Shown: one piece after another, positions 26,758 to 37,789 of the stretch
How the letters are laid out: every line of letters begins with the position of its first letter
Numbering within the stretch: the stretch's first letter is position 1
Assembly (NCBI RefSeq): GCF_016808095.1
Contig: NC_068970.1
Location: 24,906,501 to 24,970,500, forward strand
Direction: 5' to 3'
Length of the DNA: 64,000 bases
Origin: Vigna angularis
Lineage: Eukaryota; Streptophyta; Magnoliopsida; Fabales; Fabaceae
Made by a program: the position numbers and the translations under genes
The notes under the pieces: generated by a model
What the model was told of the DNA's origin: nothing
Databases searched by the model: none
The model's input: the letters and a program-made list of their open reading frames with translations, nothing else

Positions 26758-27014
26758 GGAAAGGGAGGGCGTGGGGTTGACGATGAGGATTCCGATGTCC
26801 TTGGGTTTGACGCGGGTGTTGGCGAAGAGGTTGTCAAAGGCGCCGAACATGACCTGCTCGGCCTCTTCCCTGGTGTGGCATGGTGGGAGGAAGTCGCCGG
26901 TAAGGGTGGAGTGGTGGATGAACTTTTGGAAGTGGACGATGAGGTGATTTGGGGGACGGTAGCAGGAGAAGTCCAGGAGAAGTCGAGGAGGTAGATGGAG
27001 GTGGGGCGGGTCAT
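26758..27014 (-). pseudogene. Captured 3-ketoacyl-CoA synthase (KCS) fragment
   Basis: Read on the minus strand, the fragment gives SIYLLDFS, then after a frame change SCYRPPNHL, STLTGDF, REEAEQVMFGAFDNLFANTR and VKPKDIGILIVNPTPSLS. These are in the order found in the FAE1/KCS family of very-long-chain fatty acid elongases, upstream of the catalytic cysteine. Several parts are missing: roughly 40 residues between LTGDF and REEAEQ, and the usual CSLF before NPTPSLS. An 11-bp tandem duplication (GACTTCTCCTG twice) causes the frame change. The active-site region is absent, so it cannot encode an enzyme. The source gene is not in this window. Confidence 0.85.
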
Positions 27015-27084
27015 GATGTAGAGGGTGGATCCGTGTCATCACACGTGCCAAGAGTTAGGAAGGAAAACGGTGAACACACATGGC

Positions 27085-27237
27085 ACACCGTCAGCCAACT
27101 CAGCTGGTTTTTAACGGTGTTAGTTTTTGAGGATATAAAATTAAGGTTTCTTTAAGGAGGAGGACTAAAATGTACCTTAAAGAGAGACTAAAAACAAATT
27201 CGCTTGATAGTTTAGGGACTAAAAACATATTTAACCC
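27085..27237 (-). repeat. Right terminal inverted repeat of Pack-MULE 1
   Basis: Inverted counterpart of 25628-25785. The last bases CATATTTAACCC abut the second copy of the 9-bp target-site duplication. Confidence 0.9.
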
Positions 27238-27246
27238 TAAATATAA

Positions 27247-27898
27247 TATTAAAAATATTTGATAAGGTATTTTCCAATTATGTACACTTTTTTTTAGTAA
27301 ATTACAAAAAAATATCACTGACCATTTTGATTTATCTAAGTTTTGCTTTCATCGAGAAAATTGTTTTTAACTTTTAAGAATATTATAATATGTATATACA
27401 CAAGTTTTGTATGAAAATTTGATGCAATTAGTATTTTGAATTATAAATAGTTTGCATGTCTTTTTCCTGTATTTATTTATTTAGAAAATTAAAAGGAGGA
27501 TTTTAAAACTTAATATTTGACTTGGTTGTAAACTTCTGTTTCAAAAAAAAAGGATAGTTATGTGCTGCTTCATTCTACTTTTTGGACATTGCTTTTTTTC
27601 TCAGGTTTCGAGTTGGGTGAGTAAGGAAGGCCGAATAAAACTTCATTATTTATAGAAATTAAAAGATTTTAAATGTGAGATTAAACTGATTAAAAGAATC
27701 TAAGGTTTGAGAGGCTATCAAGTCTCTTATAACAAAATCAATGTTATTATAAATGTGCTTAATAAGTTAAAAAATAATCCTACAAATTCTATGGAGATTA
27801 AGTTTGGTCTTATAGACCCATTTGGTTTCAGTACACGTTTAATTTCAATATTGTCTTATATACTCACTTAGTTCTAATGGGTTATTAAATTGATCATC

Positions 27899-27950
<52 letters not shown>

Positions 27951-28134
27951 ATATGTTGAGTTTTAACTACACATTTTATATGCAACTTTATGTGCACTGA
28001 TGAAAAATAGGATTTGACATTGGTTCCTAGGAAAATAAAAACTCATAATAATGTGGTGATATCTTTTAAAATGTTTGTACAATTCTAAATAACACATATA
28101 AAGGTGAAAGACTCATTAAGTCATTGTCTTAAGG
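27247..28134. other. AT-rich spacer with an (AT)n microsatellite
   Basis: No gene is recognised. A perfect AT dinucleotide run of about 43 bp lies at 27904-27946. It would be variable among accessions. Confidence 0.6.
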
Positions 28135-28567
28135 CACTAGTAAAAAATGACGTTTTTAACTCGTATATTATGACTCGGTTTTTATGGAACCGAAGCATAT
28201 CAAAACGCGGTGGCAGTCTCGTAATTTTAAAAGCATTATATGTCTCGGTTGTTAAGCAACCGGTGTCTAAAGAAAATACTGGTTCGGTTGCCAGGGTGAA
28301 CCGAGGCATAACCCTCACGTAGCAAAGATACGACCTCGGTTGGCAGATGGACCCGAGGCATATTGGGCTTGGACTGTGGGGCTTAAATCGAGAAAGCAAA
28401 AAATTTTCCCCAAAAACCTAGCACCTCTCCTCTTCTCCTCCTTTTCTCCTGCGATGTGCGACGACCTTCTCTTCTCCTACGATGTGCGACGACGGTGGAC
28501 GCGGCGAGGCAGCACCGACGATGGACGCGGCGGCGAGGACGCGACGGCGGTGAGGACGCGGCGAAAA

Positions 28568-28762
28568 GGACGCGACGGCGACGAGGACGCGACGGCGACG
28601 AGGACGCGACGGCGACGAGGACGCGACGGCGACGAGGACGCGACGGCGACGAGGACGCGACGGCGACGAGGACGCGACGGCGACGAGGACGCGACGGCGA
28701 CGAGGACGCAGCGGCGGCGAGGACACGGCGACGAGAACGCAACGGCGACGAGGACGCAGCGG
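28568..28762. repeat. 17-bp minisatellite in CACTA element 2
   Basis: About eight near-perfect copies of GACGCGACGGCGACGAG run from 28568 to about 28710, followed by degenerate copies to about 28762. Because 17 is not a multiple of three and the unit lacks stop codons, all six frames stay open. This creates several overlapping Arg/Asp/Ala-rich frames that are not genes. Confidence 0.92.
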
Positions 28763-28769
28763 TGACAGA

Positions 28770-28887
28770 GTGCAGATCTGTGACGAGTGGAGAACCACCC
28801 GAGGACGGAGGATTCGTGGAAGGAGGGGGAGTAGAGGAAGTCAGTGACGGTGTCGAGGAGGGTGGGGACGGCGGAGGATATGAACAC
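28770..28887 (-). pseudogene. Possible captured gene fragment in CACTA element 2 (unrecognised)
   Basis: On the minus strand one frame reads AVFISSA... through TVTDFLYSPSFHESSVLGWF and STRHRSA before entering the 17-bp repeat. The composition looks like real protein and is unlike CACTA internal sequence, with GC content well above the surroundings. I do not recognise the family. It may be the 5' exon of a host gene taken up by the element. Confidence 0.35.
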
Positions 28888-29889
28888 AGCGGCCTGATCT
28901 GGAGACTTGGAGGTGGCTCTTGAAGTGGTTGATGGTGGATGCTGGCAAGCTTCGTGGGGAAGATGGTGGTGGTCGGAGATGCTTCTGTCGACGGTTTAGG
29001 TGCCGCGAAGAAGCTGAATTTCATGGATAAGTGGCCTCTGACTACGCCGTTGGGGGAAGAACAGAGAAACCCTGGCTTTCTGTTTCACCATGTGCGAAGA
29101 GGAAGAAGTTTTGAAGAAGCTCATGATTTTGGTATGCCCTTTGCTGTGTGACACACATTTTGCTTCTTTGGCTTTGGATATGGAGGTGTTGCTGATTGAG
29201 TATGGACCGCTGTTTTCCCTTATTGCAACAACAAAACTTGACATGTCCATCAAACATCACAAGGAGGTGTTGCTTCATCTCTGCTTCTGAGTTTCTTCTC
29301 ATTAGTTGTTGCTATTATCACTTTGGTTTTGTGGGTTGTAATTTTGACATTGGTTGTTTATATGTATGTTGTTCCTCGAAGAAGCTCATGATGTTTGCTG
29401 CTTCTCTAGACAAAATTTTGACATTGGTTGTTGTAATATTGTGTCTTGATTGATTCTTGTTATGGGTTTCTTGTTTGTTTTAGATTCTTAAGCTAAAATT
29501 GGGAAATCTTGAGTTTGTTTGGCATGACTGAATGAATGAACCGAGTCTAAATTCTGAAAAAATAAAAAAAATAAAACGCTCTGCCTCGGTTATCTAAGAA
29601 CCGAGGCATATTCCTGTCTTGTTTTATCTCGGTCTATAGCCGAGGCATAAAGCTTAACCTTTTTACCTCGCCCACATATGCCTCGGTTGTAGAACCGATG
29701 CCTATAAACATAAACAACCGGTGCCTTTTCTCTTTATTGTACTAGTGAGGTTTTGGGTAGAGAGTGATGTCAATCCCTTATGTGGTTGGGCTCAGATCTT
29801 ATTGGTGGTTGTATCTCCCTGGTGAACCTCCTTCTTAATAGACCCTATAATTCTATGAGTATAGACTTTGGTATTTTAAAAATAATCTA

Positions 29890-30480
29890 AGCTTATAGTC
29901 TAACCCAGCACGGGTTGGTGGGTTAAACGAGTTAACTCACTAGCTCACTTAATTACATTTTTTTTCAAATCTAAAACAAATAACAATTTTTTTGTAATTC
30001 AAATCTAAATAAATTTCACTCTAAATGATGTTAAACTCCAAAAAGACAATTCAAAACAAAAAAAAATACCATATAATCCAAATATAATCCAAAAACAAGC
30101 ACAACAAGCGAATAAATAAGTTTCTAAAATTGATCATTTTTGTGTCACTTATTCATTTATAACATTAGAATCCATAATATTTTTCTCTCTTGAAACATCT
30201 TTTTCTTTATCTCCATCTACAACACAATAAAAAAAAATGTTAACAAAAAAAATGTTAACTAATAATATTGAAACACAAAATAATAAATAATTAAATTTAA
30301 TTAGGTGGGTTGGTGAGTCAACCCGACTCACCACGGGTTCAACCCGAATGAGTCGAGTTCTAAGTGGGTCGAGTTGAAAATTGGTTCGTATCAAAAAATG
30401 ACATTTTTTCAAACCGCATTCCAACTCGAACCCGTGGTGGGTCGGGTTGGCTCGCGGGTTCTAACCTATTTTGACATCAT
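29890..30480. mobile_element. Probable non-autonomous hAT-like element
   Basis: Both edges carry GC-richer arrays of GGGTTGG and AACCCG words. The left edge reads TAACCCAGCACGGGTTGG; the right edge read inward starts with GATGTCAAAATAGGTTAGA. Between them lies AT-rich filler. This architecture resembles legume hAT-type miniature elements. I could not find an 8-bp target duplication, so borders and class are tentative. Confidence 0.4.
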
Positions 30481-31431
30481 TACTTAAAATGACACGGTAA
30501 CATTTTTTAAGATATTTACACAAGTTAAGGCTTTTTTTTCTTTAAATAACCAAAGCTTATAATTGTGTAAATATTTTTATAAATGTCACAAGCATTTTTA
30601 AAAGGTTTTAACTAGATGTTAAAGCATAAGTTTTAGTTATAGGTTAAACTGAAACTTGTACCTATCTCCATAATTTATGAATTTTTACAATTCGTGAAAG
30701 ATCTTGCATATATATGATTCAATTGTATAATGAGAGTATCGTAACAAAAAACTAGTGCCAAAACTCTTCGTTACACTAGTAGTGTGAACTTTTCACAATA
30801 GAAACAATTAAAATTTCTCATTTTTAGTATGTTATTACATCCTCTCTCTATATTGACAACACCATAATTATTTCGACCACTTTTATGATCTAATTATTCT
30901 AAATTGTTCTCTTTTTGTTTGAAATTTTCTTCTCTCTTCCTTTGTTATTATATCCTCTGTCTCTAGTTTTCTCTTCTGGTATTGAAATTGTTACAACCTT
31001 ATCTGATGCATTTTAATTATTTTGGAGATTCACTTGATTTTTCAATACTTCTTCATTTACTTTACCTTAATGTTACTCTATAACTATTATTATCATGTCT
31101 AGGTTATGAAATTCAATTATTTTAATTACCACACAACCAAAATTCCTTATATTCTCTAAGAATTTTAGATATTACTATAATTATCATTTGGCCAAGCTCG
31201 TAAGGCTTGACCTTGACCCACATGACCAAAGAAAAAAAAACAATATAAGTTCATAAGACCAAAATAACACCAAAAATTCTGAGTTAGGGTTAATCCATGA
31301 GTCAACCTATGTTAGTTTATCTATGATCAAGATAGACAAGGTTGGATTGTACCTGGGTCAAATCGACTTATCCTCGATGTAGTCGACTCTACTAGACCCT
31401 TTGGGGCTTGACGTCGAGTCGACTCTTGTGT
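30481..31431. other. Intergenic DNA
   Basis: No gene is recognised. From about 31190 the sequence becomes rich in TTGACC and TCGA words and grades into the 27-bp tandem array. Confidence 0.5.
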
Positions 31432-31664
31432 CGAATTGACTTGGTTTGACCTTTACCTCGAATGACTTAACTCGACTTTTGCCCTATGTTGACTTGGCTC
31501 AAACTTTAGTATCTCTCAACTTTTGATCTAGGTTGGCTCGTCCCAACCTTCAGCTTGAGTAAGTTCATCTTGACCTTTGACTCGAGTCATCCAGTCTCAA
31601 CTTTCAATCCGAGTAATCCATCTTAAACTTTGACCCAGACCAACTAGATAATCTCAAATAAAAC
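31432..31664. repeat. Degenerate 27-bp minisatellite
   Basis: Units such as CGAGTCATCCAGTCTCAACT and CGAGTAATCCATCTTAAACT start at about 31432, 31459, 31530, 31556, 31583 and 31610. Each is a CGAGT-like head followed by ACTTTGACC-like sequence. Similarity is clearest between neighbours. It has no coding sense. Confidence 0.7.
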
Positions 31665-33074
31665 TTTAATCTAGACAAAATCGAGTTGACCTTCAAGCTA
31701 GAACGACTTGGCTTGACCTCTTACGTAGATTGAATTGAAGGTGTTAATTAATTGAAGTTTTATAATAGAATCGATACTACTTTAGCCTTCCGCCTAACCC
31801 ACTTTAAGAAGGTGCTTTGGGAGCTGAAATTATTTTTTAACCCACTCATATGGTTATCCTATAAAATAAAACTTAATAAGATAGGACTCACCCATAAACC
31901 ATGAATCAACTTGACATATCTACATATTATTTTATTATTTAGAATATCTTTTTGGTACACCTTGAGACAAATAACACATGAAAAATATTGTTCTTTAGAT
32001 TCAAAATTAAGCATTTCATATTCTTTTCGTAGATATTAAAATTTTGATTTCGAAGCTTTTTCCTACTCTTTGTAAGACACCTCCAATGAATATTTTTTAA
32101 GTTGTTTTAGTATTTTATATTTCTCCAAAAGTGTATTAGTTTACTTTTTGGTGGATATGAGAATGTCAATTGATTTTTTTTAGTTGTATCATCAACTCCT
32201 TGTGTCTGTTCAACAAACTTAAAATATTATGAGTTCTTAAATTTATAAGTATCAAAGTTTACAATAATTAAAATTTAACTTCTCACCCAACTTAGACGAA
32301 ATCATACAATGCCATATTTGGTGGGTAACTCTCTATGTTTATGGACACAGTGAGAGCATTCGCATTTTACATACTCAATCTTTTTCCCACAAGTGGAAGA
32401 AAAATATCAATCACCCAAATACACACACATTAAAGAAGAGAAGAAAATAATTTACTCTTAACTTTTTACTACAGTTAAGAATAAAAAACAATGAAAAATA
32501 TAGTTAGAGAATTAAAAACTAGAAAATTTGAAGATATTAAAATAATATTGAACCATATTTGAAAAGAAAAAACTCGTCCAAGCCATTTTTATTTTATACT
32601 ACATTTTAAATTATACAAGTTTATCTTACTTTATGTACACACGCTAAACACGTATAATTCATAATGTAATAAAAAAATAAAATTAGAAGTAACTTACGTT
32701 CTCTAAATAAGATTTAATAAACAATAAAAGTATTATAAAAAGGATTATTTTTAATATAAAAGCGATTTTATGAACAACTCTTAAAATAATATTTTTATGA
32801 AAAGATAATGATTGTTTAACAAAAGTAATATAAAAATTATTATCAACTATTAAAAGCATAGGTGTTGCGTCACTTTATCATTTTTTATTCTAATGTTTAT
32901 GTTATGTATTTTCTAAATTATATCTATGTATGAGCGATAATAAATTTGGAAAGAATCTGGATTGAGAGGAATATGGAAACAATATGGAAGGGACTATTAC
33001 TTCTAAAACAATTTTATAGATGTGGTATGGATAATATATTTAACAAAAACAATGATTGAAGAATGGTGACAACA
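31665..33074. other. AT-rich intergenic DNA
   Basis: No gene, RNA or mobile-element border is recognised. Confidence 0.5.
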
Positions 33075-33245
33075 TGGCAGCCATGTTTCATCGCCATTGG
33101 TGTGAAGAAAGTTCATGTCATAATACTTATCCACCGCTGCCTTCCCTTCCCTGTATGTCAATTTGGTGTTAAGTTCATGAGGTTTCAGAAAGTCAAGAGA
33201 TGCTTTGCTGATGATGATTCGAGGCTAAAGAAAAACATCAAACAT
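33075..33245 (-). pseudogene. Possible isolated exon or gene fragment, minus strand (unrecognised)
   Basis: The minus-strand frame contains ISKASLDFLKPHELNTKL, TYREGKAAVDKYYDMNF and HTNGDETWLPCCHH. It has mixed, protein-like composition in a locally GC-richer patch. An in-frame stop precedes it, and an AG that could act as splice acceptor lies just before AAAGCATCTC. No neighbouring exons were found. I do not recognise the family. It may be a relic of a gene or a captured fragment. Confidence 0.3.
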
Positions 33246-34665
33246 TGAAAGAAAAATATATTCTTGGAAATTGTAGTAAGTTGGAGTAAAAATAAAAAAA
33301 GTTATAAGATTCATAAATCTACTGTTTTAAAGTTTTGAATTAAAAATGATGTTCATGAATTGAATTTGTATCTCTCTATCTTATATGCTATCAACCTGGA
33401 AAAGATATCATAATATACAAACCAAGGTTAACTTCCAAGCATATTTCAGGTCTGTTAACGAGTCTAGATTTTAACAATGCCCCCAGGTACCTATATAATG
33501 AATGAAATGCTATTCTTGTACAACTCCACTCACCAATCATACAATAACACCACAAACATCCGGGGAGACATGTCAGACAGAATGGCCAAATTGGCAAAAC
33601 AAGAATACATTTATAGCACGTTAAAACACTTAATATATCCAACTGAACAAAAGTTATCTACAAGCATGAGACAAAATCTCTACGTGGAAAAGCCACTTCT
33701 TTTTTCTATTCCATTCAATCTGGCGTATCTGTGGGCTTAACATTCACAAGTACAATACATGTGAACTTGTCAAGTAGGTTTCAAATCCAAGGCCCCATTG
33801 AAACTAGGACCACTGTACCATCCATTACTGCATGTCATATAAGTATAGATACTTAACTTCAAGGGCCAAGTCATAACTTCAAGAGCGAGGTCATCGTAAT
33901 AGATTACTTGTCATGGGGTATACAACATTGAAGTAAAAAAACTTTCAGCAAAATTTTTACGGACTAAATTCAGTAAAGATGAGGAAAGTTTAATGATTAG
34001 ACCTTATATTAAGGAAAAAATAACCATGAAGCATAACATCAATATTATGTTTTTAAGACGTTCTACTAAATAATACCAACTTGAAAATAGCATCACTGGC
34101 TCTCTTCCTAAGACTAATGATGAGAACAAACTCCTTGTTTGGCATAAAAACTTGGACAGGATTCAACCTGGTCAAACAAGGTCAAACAAGAGCAATATAA
34201 TATCTAGCTTTGGATTATGAATGAAATCACAGCTCATCAAAAACTGAAAACAGACAGTTTTAATGTAGAAGTCATGTTAAATTTGAAAACCATATTTTAT
34301 GCACATTAGTGAAACCCATGTCATCCGATACTAATTCGCCTCTAAATGGCAATTCTGTAAACATGCAGATAAGGGCCAAAAATAAGACTTCCAGCCTTCC
34401 AGAAGCACATCAACTACTAGCATGAAAATGCACACAAGCTGAACATTTTGCATACTGGGAATATCTTTGAATGAAACTGTTGTACTGTAACACATGCATG
34501 TTTTTCTTGAGATAGTCATGCATATAGTAAAATTCGTGAACATATAAAACCTACCAAATTGTGCCACAAACTGAATACAAATTAAATAAATAAAAAATCA
34601 CTATCTCTTGATTATAGTGATGACAGAGATGTTACACCAGCAAGTCAAATTTCAGTAGAAGCCTG

Positions 34666-34668
<3 letters not shown>

Positions 34669-34716
<48 letters not shown>
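34669..34716. repeat. (TA)n microsatellite
   Basis: About 24 uninterrupted TA dinucleotides. Confidence 0.95.
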
Positions 34717-34717
<1 letters not shown>

Positions 34718-34749
34718 CTGTTATATTAGTGCAGCACTGGGAAAACCCC

Positions 34750-35027
34750 TTCCTACTACAGGGACCGCTGCGGAAGAGCTGTTTAGTTTAGAAGCCGAAG
34801 CATACCAAATTGCTAGTTTAGAAGCCGAAGCATACCAAATTGCAGGCTGGATAGCGTCTATAGCAACACTGTAGATTCCAAAAAATCCCTCTGAACAGAG
34901 ACATACCTGCCTACTACAGGGTCGGCTGTGGAAGAGTTGTTTAGTGTAGCAGACCAAATTGCAGGCTGCATAGCATCTATAGCAATACTACGTGTAGATT
35001 CCAAAAAATCCCTCTGAACAGAGACAT
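34750..35027. repeat. Local imperfect duplication beside the TA microsatellite
   Basis: Two copies of a block sharing CCTACTACAGGG, GGAAGAG(C/T)TGTTTAGT, ACCAAATTGCAGGCTG, ATAGC(G/A)TCTATAGCAA and CAAAAAATCCCTCTGAACAG lie at about 34750-34905 and 34909-35027. Within the first copy a 30-bp piece (TAGTTTAGAAGCCGAAGCAT and following bases) is itself repeated in tandem. The 78-codon minus-strand frame across it is a by-product. Confidence 0.8.
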
Positions 35028-36487
35028 TAGGGATTTTTTTGAATTTTAATTTTCAAAACTGAAATTTAAAGATGTAACAGTAGTGAAAAACAAAAAAGAT
35101 GACTATTTAGAAGAAAATAATTGATAATTACTATCTAGAAAACGTGTATGACTATGGTACGAATTTGCTTCTGTGTTGTTTTAAGAGACCTGTGACTTTT
35201 AATTTTCTTATTGTTAATTATGAAGGATATCAATTTTGAGTAAGTTTTATCATTTTTTACAATATATACACATAAACTTTGAACAAAATTATCCAACTAT
35301 CCACTGTCAGCTATAGTGTTTTTGGAGCTTACCACTACAACTCACCCAATCTGATATAAGAGGGGGACATGCTTTCCATAAGCACATTACTCCAATTTCT
35401 TGTCAAATAATGAAGAGTTCCAACTTTATGCATAACAGTTAAGGAGACGTGAAAACAAAACATGTTGGCAATCACTAGTAGCAATTAAAATCCCAAAAAA
35501 ATAGTCAATATAACGAAACAGGATGTTTTGTTTGATACCTTTTTTATGTATTAATTTTTTCATTAGATGTTCAAAGTATACACAGACCTATAACAGCAAA
35601 ATAAATCAATCCAAGAATACGGGCATGGGCAAGGTTTTAAAGTGCAGTCATGATTGAAATGGTGGAAAATCGTAGACAAATGAGACAGATGTGTCCACGT
35701 ACTTTTCTAAACACTTAAGCACGAGCAACTTCAACACAAGAAAAAACTAAATTTGCCAAGAAATCAACAAAAGATTTGAATAGTTATATTTGAAATCATC
35801 TATCAATGTTAAACCTCTATTGGCATAGTTGATTTATGGGTTGCCTCATAGTTAGCCACTTGTTCAAGTGTTTTAAACAATACAATCATTGTTTAAGCCT
35901 TTTACTCAATCAATACTTCAAATACTTCAGATAGTTAAAGATAGATCAAAAAGCGGCATAACGGTTTATCATCTTCCACCTTATTCTGCTAATCATCTTT
36001 AAGGAATATTCATTAGCATAATTAAGGACCTTGAAACTGAAAATATCGAAGGAACAGATAACTGCACAAGAAAATCGTCGACAGAATATGTAACCAAGGC
36101 AAGATATGCAAAATGAGAATAGAATTTGGCAAAATAGGGGAAAAAAGTTATTGAGTGGAAAAAAGGGCACAAGGTAAAACAGTTTCTAGCTTAGTATCTT
36201 AAGCCGCAAAATACAACTTTCCTAAATGTTGAGGGTATTTGAAAAGGTACCTATCTCCACAAAGCAATGGTGGAAGGAATATACAAGTTAAGAGGTTAAA
36301 AACTAACCACAACGAACCCTACTGTACCAACTGCACCCTAAATGGAAATGTGTGACTCGTGCCTAACATTACCAAGTACCAACCAATGAGGCCAATGGGT
36401 CCACTGGGGAAAGTATGGTTACCCAAAAGCCACCAACCAACGATACGTACAGAAGGAGAAACACATTTGAGCTGTGACAAAATTATC

Positions 36488-37513
36488 TCAGACCTGAAAA
36501 GATTCCTCATTGTCCTTGGTAGAAACGGGATCGTGATCCTCCCCCTGTTGTTCTTCTTGCTCTTTCTTCAACATGACGTCGCAGAAAAACTGGGTCAAAA
36601 CGGCCTCGTATCCAGGCATTTTGGCGTAGCCAGGGAAATAATTGATATCAATGATGAGATATCGATTGCCATATCGAGCGTCCCTTATGACGTCGAAATT
36701 GAAGAGGTTCAACTTAAGGGCCCGCCTGAGGCCCCTAGCGATGTCGACGACAAAGGCATTTGGGGGCATCTCGGTGTCCTCCAAATGCATCAGCCGGTAA
36801 TAGCCATCGCTGTCGTTTTCAACGTCGTGGTTAGCCAGGTTGGAGACCTGCGAAAACGACAGAAGGTTCTCCGAAACGCCCACCGTCTTCTCCTCCGACA
36901 CATCGGGTAGGGACTTGCGCTTCACGCACCGCACGTGCTCGCCCACCACGTAAACCTTGAAGATCACGCCGCCGTGGTTGACAAACTCCTGCAGCACGAT
37001 CGGGGGCTTCAGCTTATCGAGCGCGTCGCGCGTGAACACAAGCGCCATCTTGTGCGACTTGGCACTGCCGTCGGCCACAAGCGGCTTCGCAATCACCGGA
37101 AACTTGAGGCTATCCCCGGCCTGGGGGTCCATTAGCGTGGCCTTGTCGTATATCACAATCTGTTTTGGGATCCCAAAGGTCTCGGTTCGGTCCTGGATTC
37201 GGAGCTCCGACACGACCTGCAGCATCGAGATTCGGTTGTGGAGGCGCTCGATCGCTTCGGGCGCGTCGAGGATAACCGCATTTGGGAAGCGAGACTGGAA
37301 TTCTCGAAGTTGGCGTTTCCAATCGTCGCCGTAGAGCTTGTGGAGGACGCAATCGAAGGGGCCCTGATCCGCGAGGGGCTTGTCCGAGTCCACACGAACG
37401 AGTTCGATCCCTCGCGATTTCGCTAGACTCACCAATGAGTCGCGGATAAAGCTGTTCTGCTTCTTCGGTGCCAGCGCATACCCTATCACGCCGCCGAATG
37501 TCTTCTCCGCCAT
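36488..37513 (-). CDS. ITPK1: Inositol-tetrakisphosphate 1-kinase 1 (inositol 1,3,4-trisphosphate 5/6-kinase)
   Basis: A single 341-codon exon on the minus strand, as in other plant ITPK1 genes, encodes a complete ATP-grasp kinase. The N-terminal substrate domain contains GYALAPKKQ and HKLYGDDW. The ATP-grasp part has [20 protein letters not shown] (about residues 138-157), [19 protein letters not shown] and [13 protein letters not shown]. Metal-binding residues expected for the family are present as D274, D289 and N291 (in FDVIRD and [10 protein letters not shown]). Plant ITPK1 phosphorylates inositol phosphates on the lipid-independent route to phytate and also makes InsP7, linking it to phosphate sensing. 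The C-terminal tail after residue 316 is acidic and low-complexity. The start is fixed by MAEKTFGG, which matches family N-termini. Confidence 0.95.
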   Translation of the reverse strand: MAEKTFGGVIGYALAPKKQNSFIRDSLVSLAKSRGIELVRVDSDKPLADQGPFDCVLHKLYGDDWKRQLREFQSRFPNAVILDAPEAIERLHNRISMLQVVSELRIQDRTETFGIPKQIVIYDKATLMDPQAGDSLKFPVIAKPLVADGSAKSHKMALVFTRDALDKLKPPIVLQEFVNHGGVIFKVYVVGEHVRCVKRKSLPDVSEEKTVGVSENLLSFSQVSNLANHDVENDSDGYYRLMHLEDTEMPPNAFVVDIARGLRRALKLNLFNFDVIRDARYGNRYLIIDINYFPGYAKMPGYEAVLTQFFCDVMLKKEQEEQQGEDHDPVSTKDNEESFQV

Positions 37514-37775
37514 TGATGTTCGCTCTGCGTGCCGCGCGCTGAATCACATTCCCGGGGAGAAACCCTAATTTGGAGGGCCTGGGTTTTGTTGGTCGGGAAG
37601 AGAATTTTGCAGAGGGAAAAAACGAACGGAACGGATGAGAGAAGGAGAGAAAAGAGAAAAGAGAAACGGAGAGAGAGAGAAGGAGAGAAAAGAGAAAAGA
37701 GAAACGGAGAGAGAGAGAAGGAGAGAAAAGAGAAAAGAGAAACGGAGAGAGAGAAAGGATGGTAACCGGATGGGG
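37514..37775 (-). promoter_or_regulatory. Presumed 5' leader of ITPK1 with pyrimidine-rich repeats
   Basis: Between the start codon and a TATA-like motif lies a leader that is strongly CT-rich on the transcribed strand, typical of plant 5' leaders. A 38-bp unit (GAAGGAGAGAAAAGAGAAAA and following bases, as read on the plus strand) begins at 37641, 37679 and 37717. A 250-codon minus-strand frame runs through it but is Ser/Leu/Phe-rich readthrough in another frame. Confidence 0.6.
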
Positions 37776-37784
37776 ATATATATA
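37776..37784 (-). promoter_or_regulatory. Probable TATA box of ITPK1
   Basis: TATATATAT on the minus strand lies about 265 bp upstream of the ITPK1 start codon, in a GC-richer context that makes it stand out. Transcription would start about 30 bp downstream, near 37745, just upstream of the CT-rich repeats. Confidence 0.5.
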
Positions 37785-37789
37785 GCTTA

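Larger units (their letters stand above)
25628..27237. mobile_element. Pack-MULE 1 (Mutator-like element with captured gene fragment)
   Basis: The 1610-bp element starts GGGTTAAATATGTTTTTAG and ends with its inverted counterpart. Terminal inverted repeats of about 155 bp lie at 25628-25785 and 27085-27237. It is flanked by a perfect 9-bp direct duplication TAAATATAA (25619-25627 and 27238-27246), the hallmark of Mutator-like transposition. No MURA-type transposase is present. The interior holds a broken piece of a 3-ketoacyl-CoA synthase gene on the minus strand, so it fits the definition of a Pack-MULE. Confidence 0.93.
28135..29747. mobile_element. Non-autonomous CACTA element 2
   Basis: The 1613-bp element begins CACTAGTAAAAAATGACG and ends GTACTAGTG. 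It is flanked by a perfect 3-bp target duplication AGG (28132-28134 and 29748-29750), as expected for CACTA transposons. Both ends carry inverted CTCGGTT/AACCGAGG motifs (for example near 28170-28350 and 29585-29725), distinct from element 1. The GC-rich middle (about 28380-29050) holds a minisatellite and looks like captured coding DNA rather than transposon sequence. No transposase is present. Confidence 0.9.
33246..36487. other. Intergenic DNA downstream of ITPK1
   Basis: The part next to 36488 is presumably the 3' untranslated region of the minus-strand ITPK1 gene. The remainder is moderately AT-rich with no recognisable coding domain. It contains a TA microsatellite and a small local duplication, listed separately. 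Confidence 0.5.

Noticed and set aside
28340..29024. Several overlapping Arg/Asp/Ala- or Ser/Arg-rich frames of 120-213 codons
   Set aside because: They are products of the 17-bp minisatellite, which is open in every frame on both strands.
34721..34957. 78-codon minus-strand frame with an internal peptide repeat
   Set aside because: The peptide repeat (AIWYASASKL twice) simply reflects a 30-bp tandem duplication; no domain is present.
36359..36910. 183-codon plus-strand frame opposite ITPK1
   Set aside because: It is an antisense shadow of the ITPK1 coding strand, where conserved motifs are on the minus strand.
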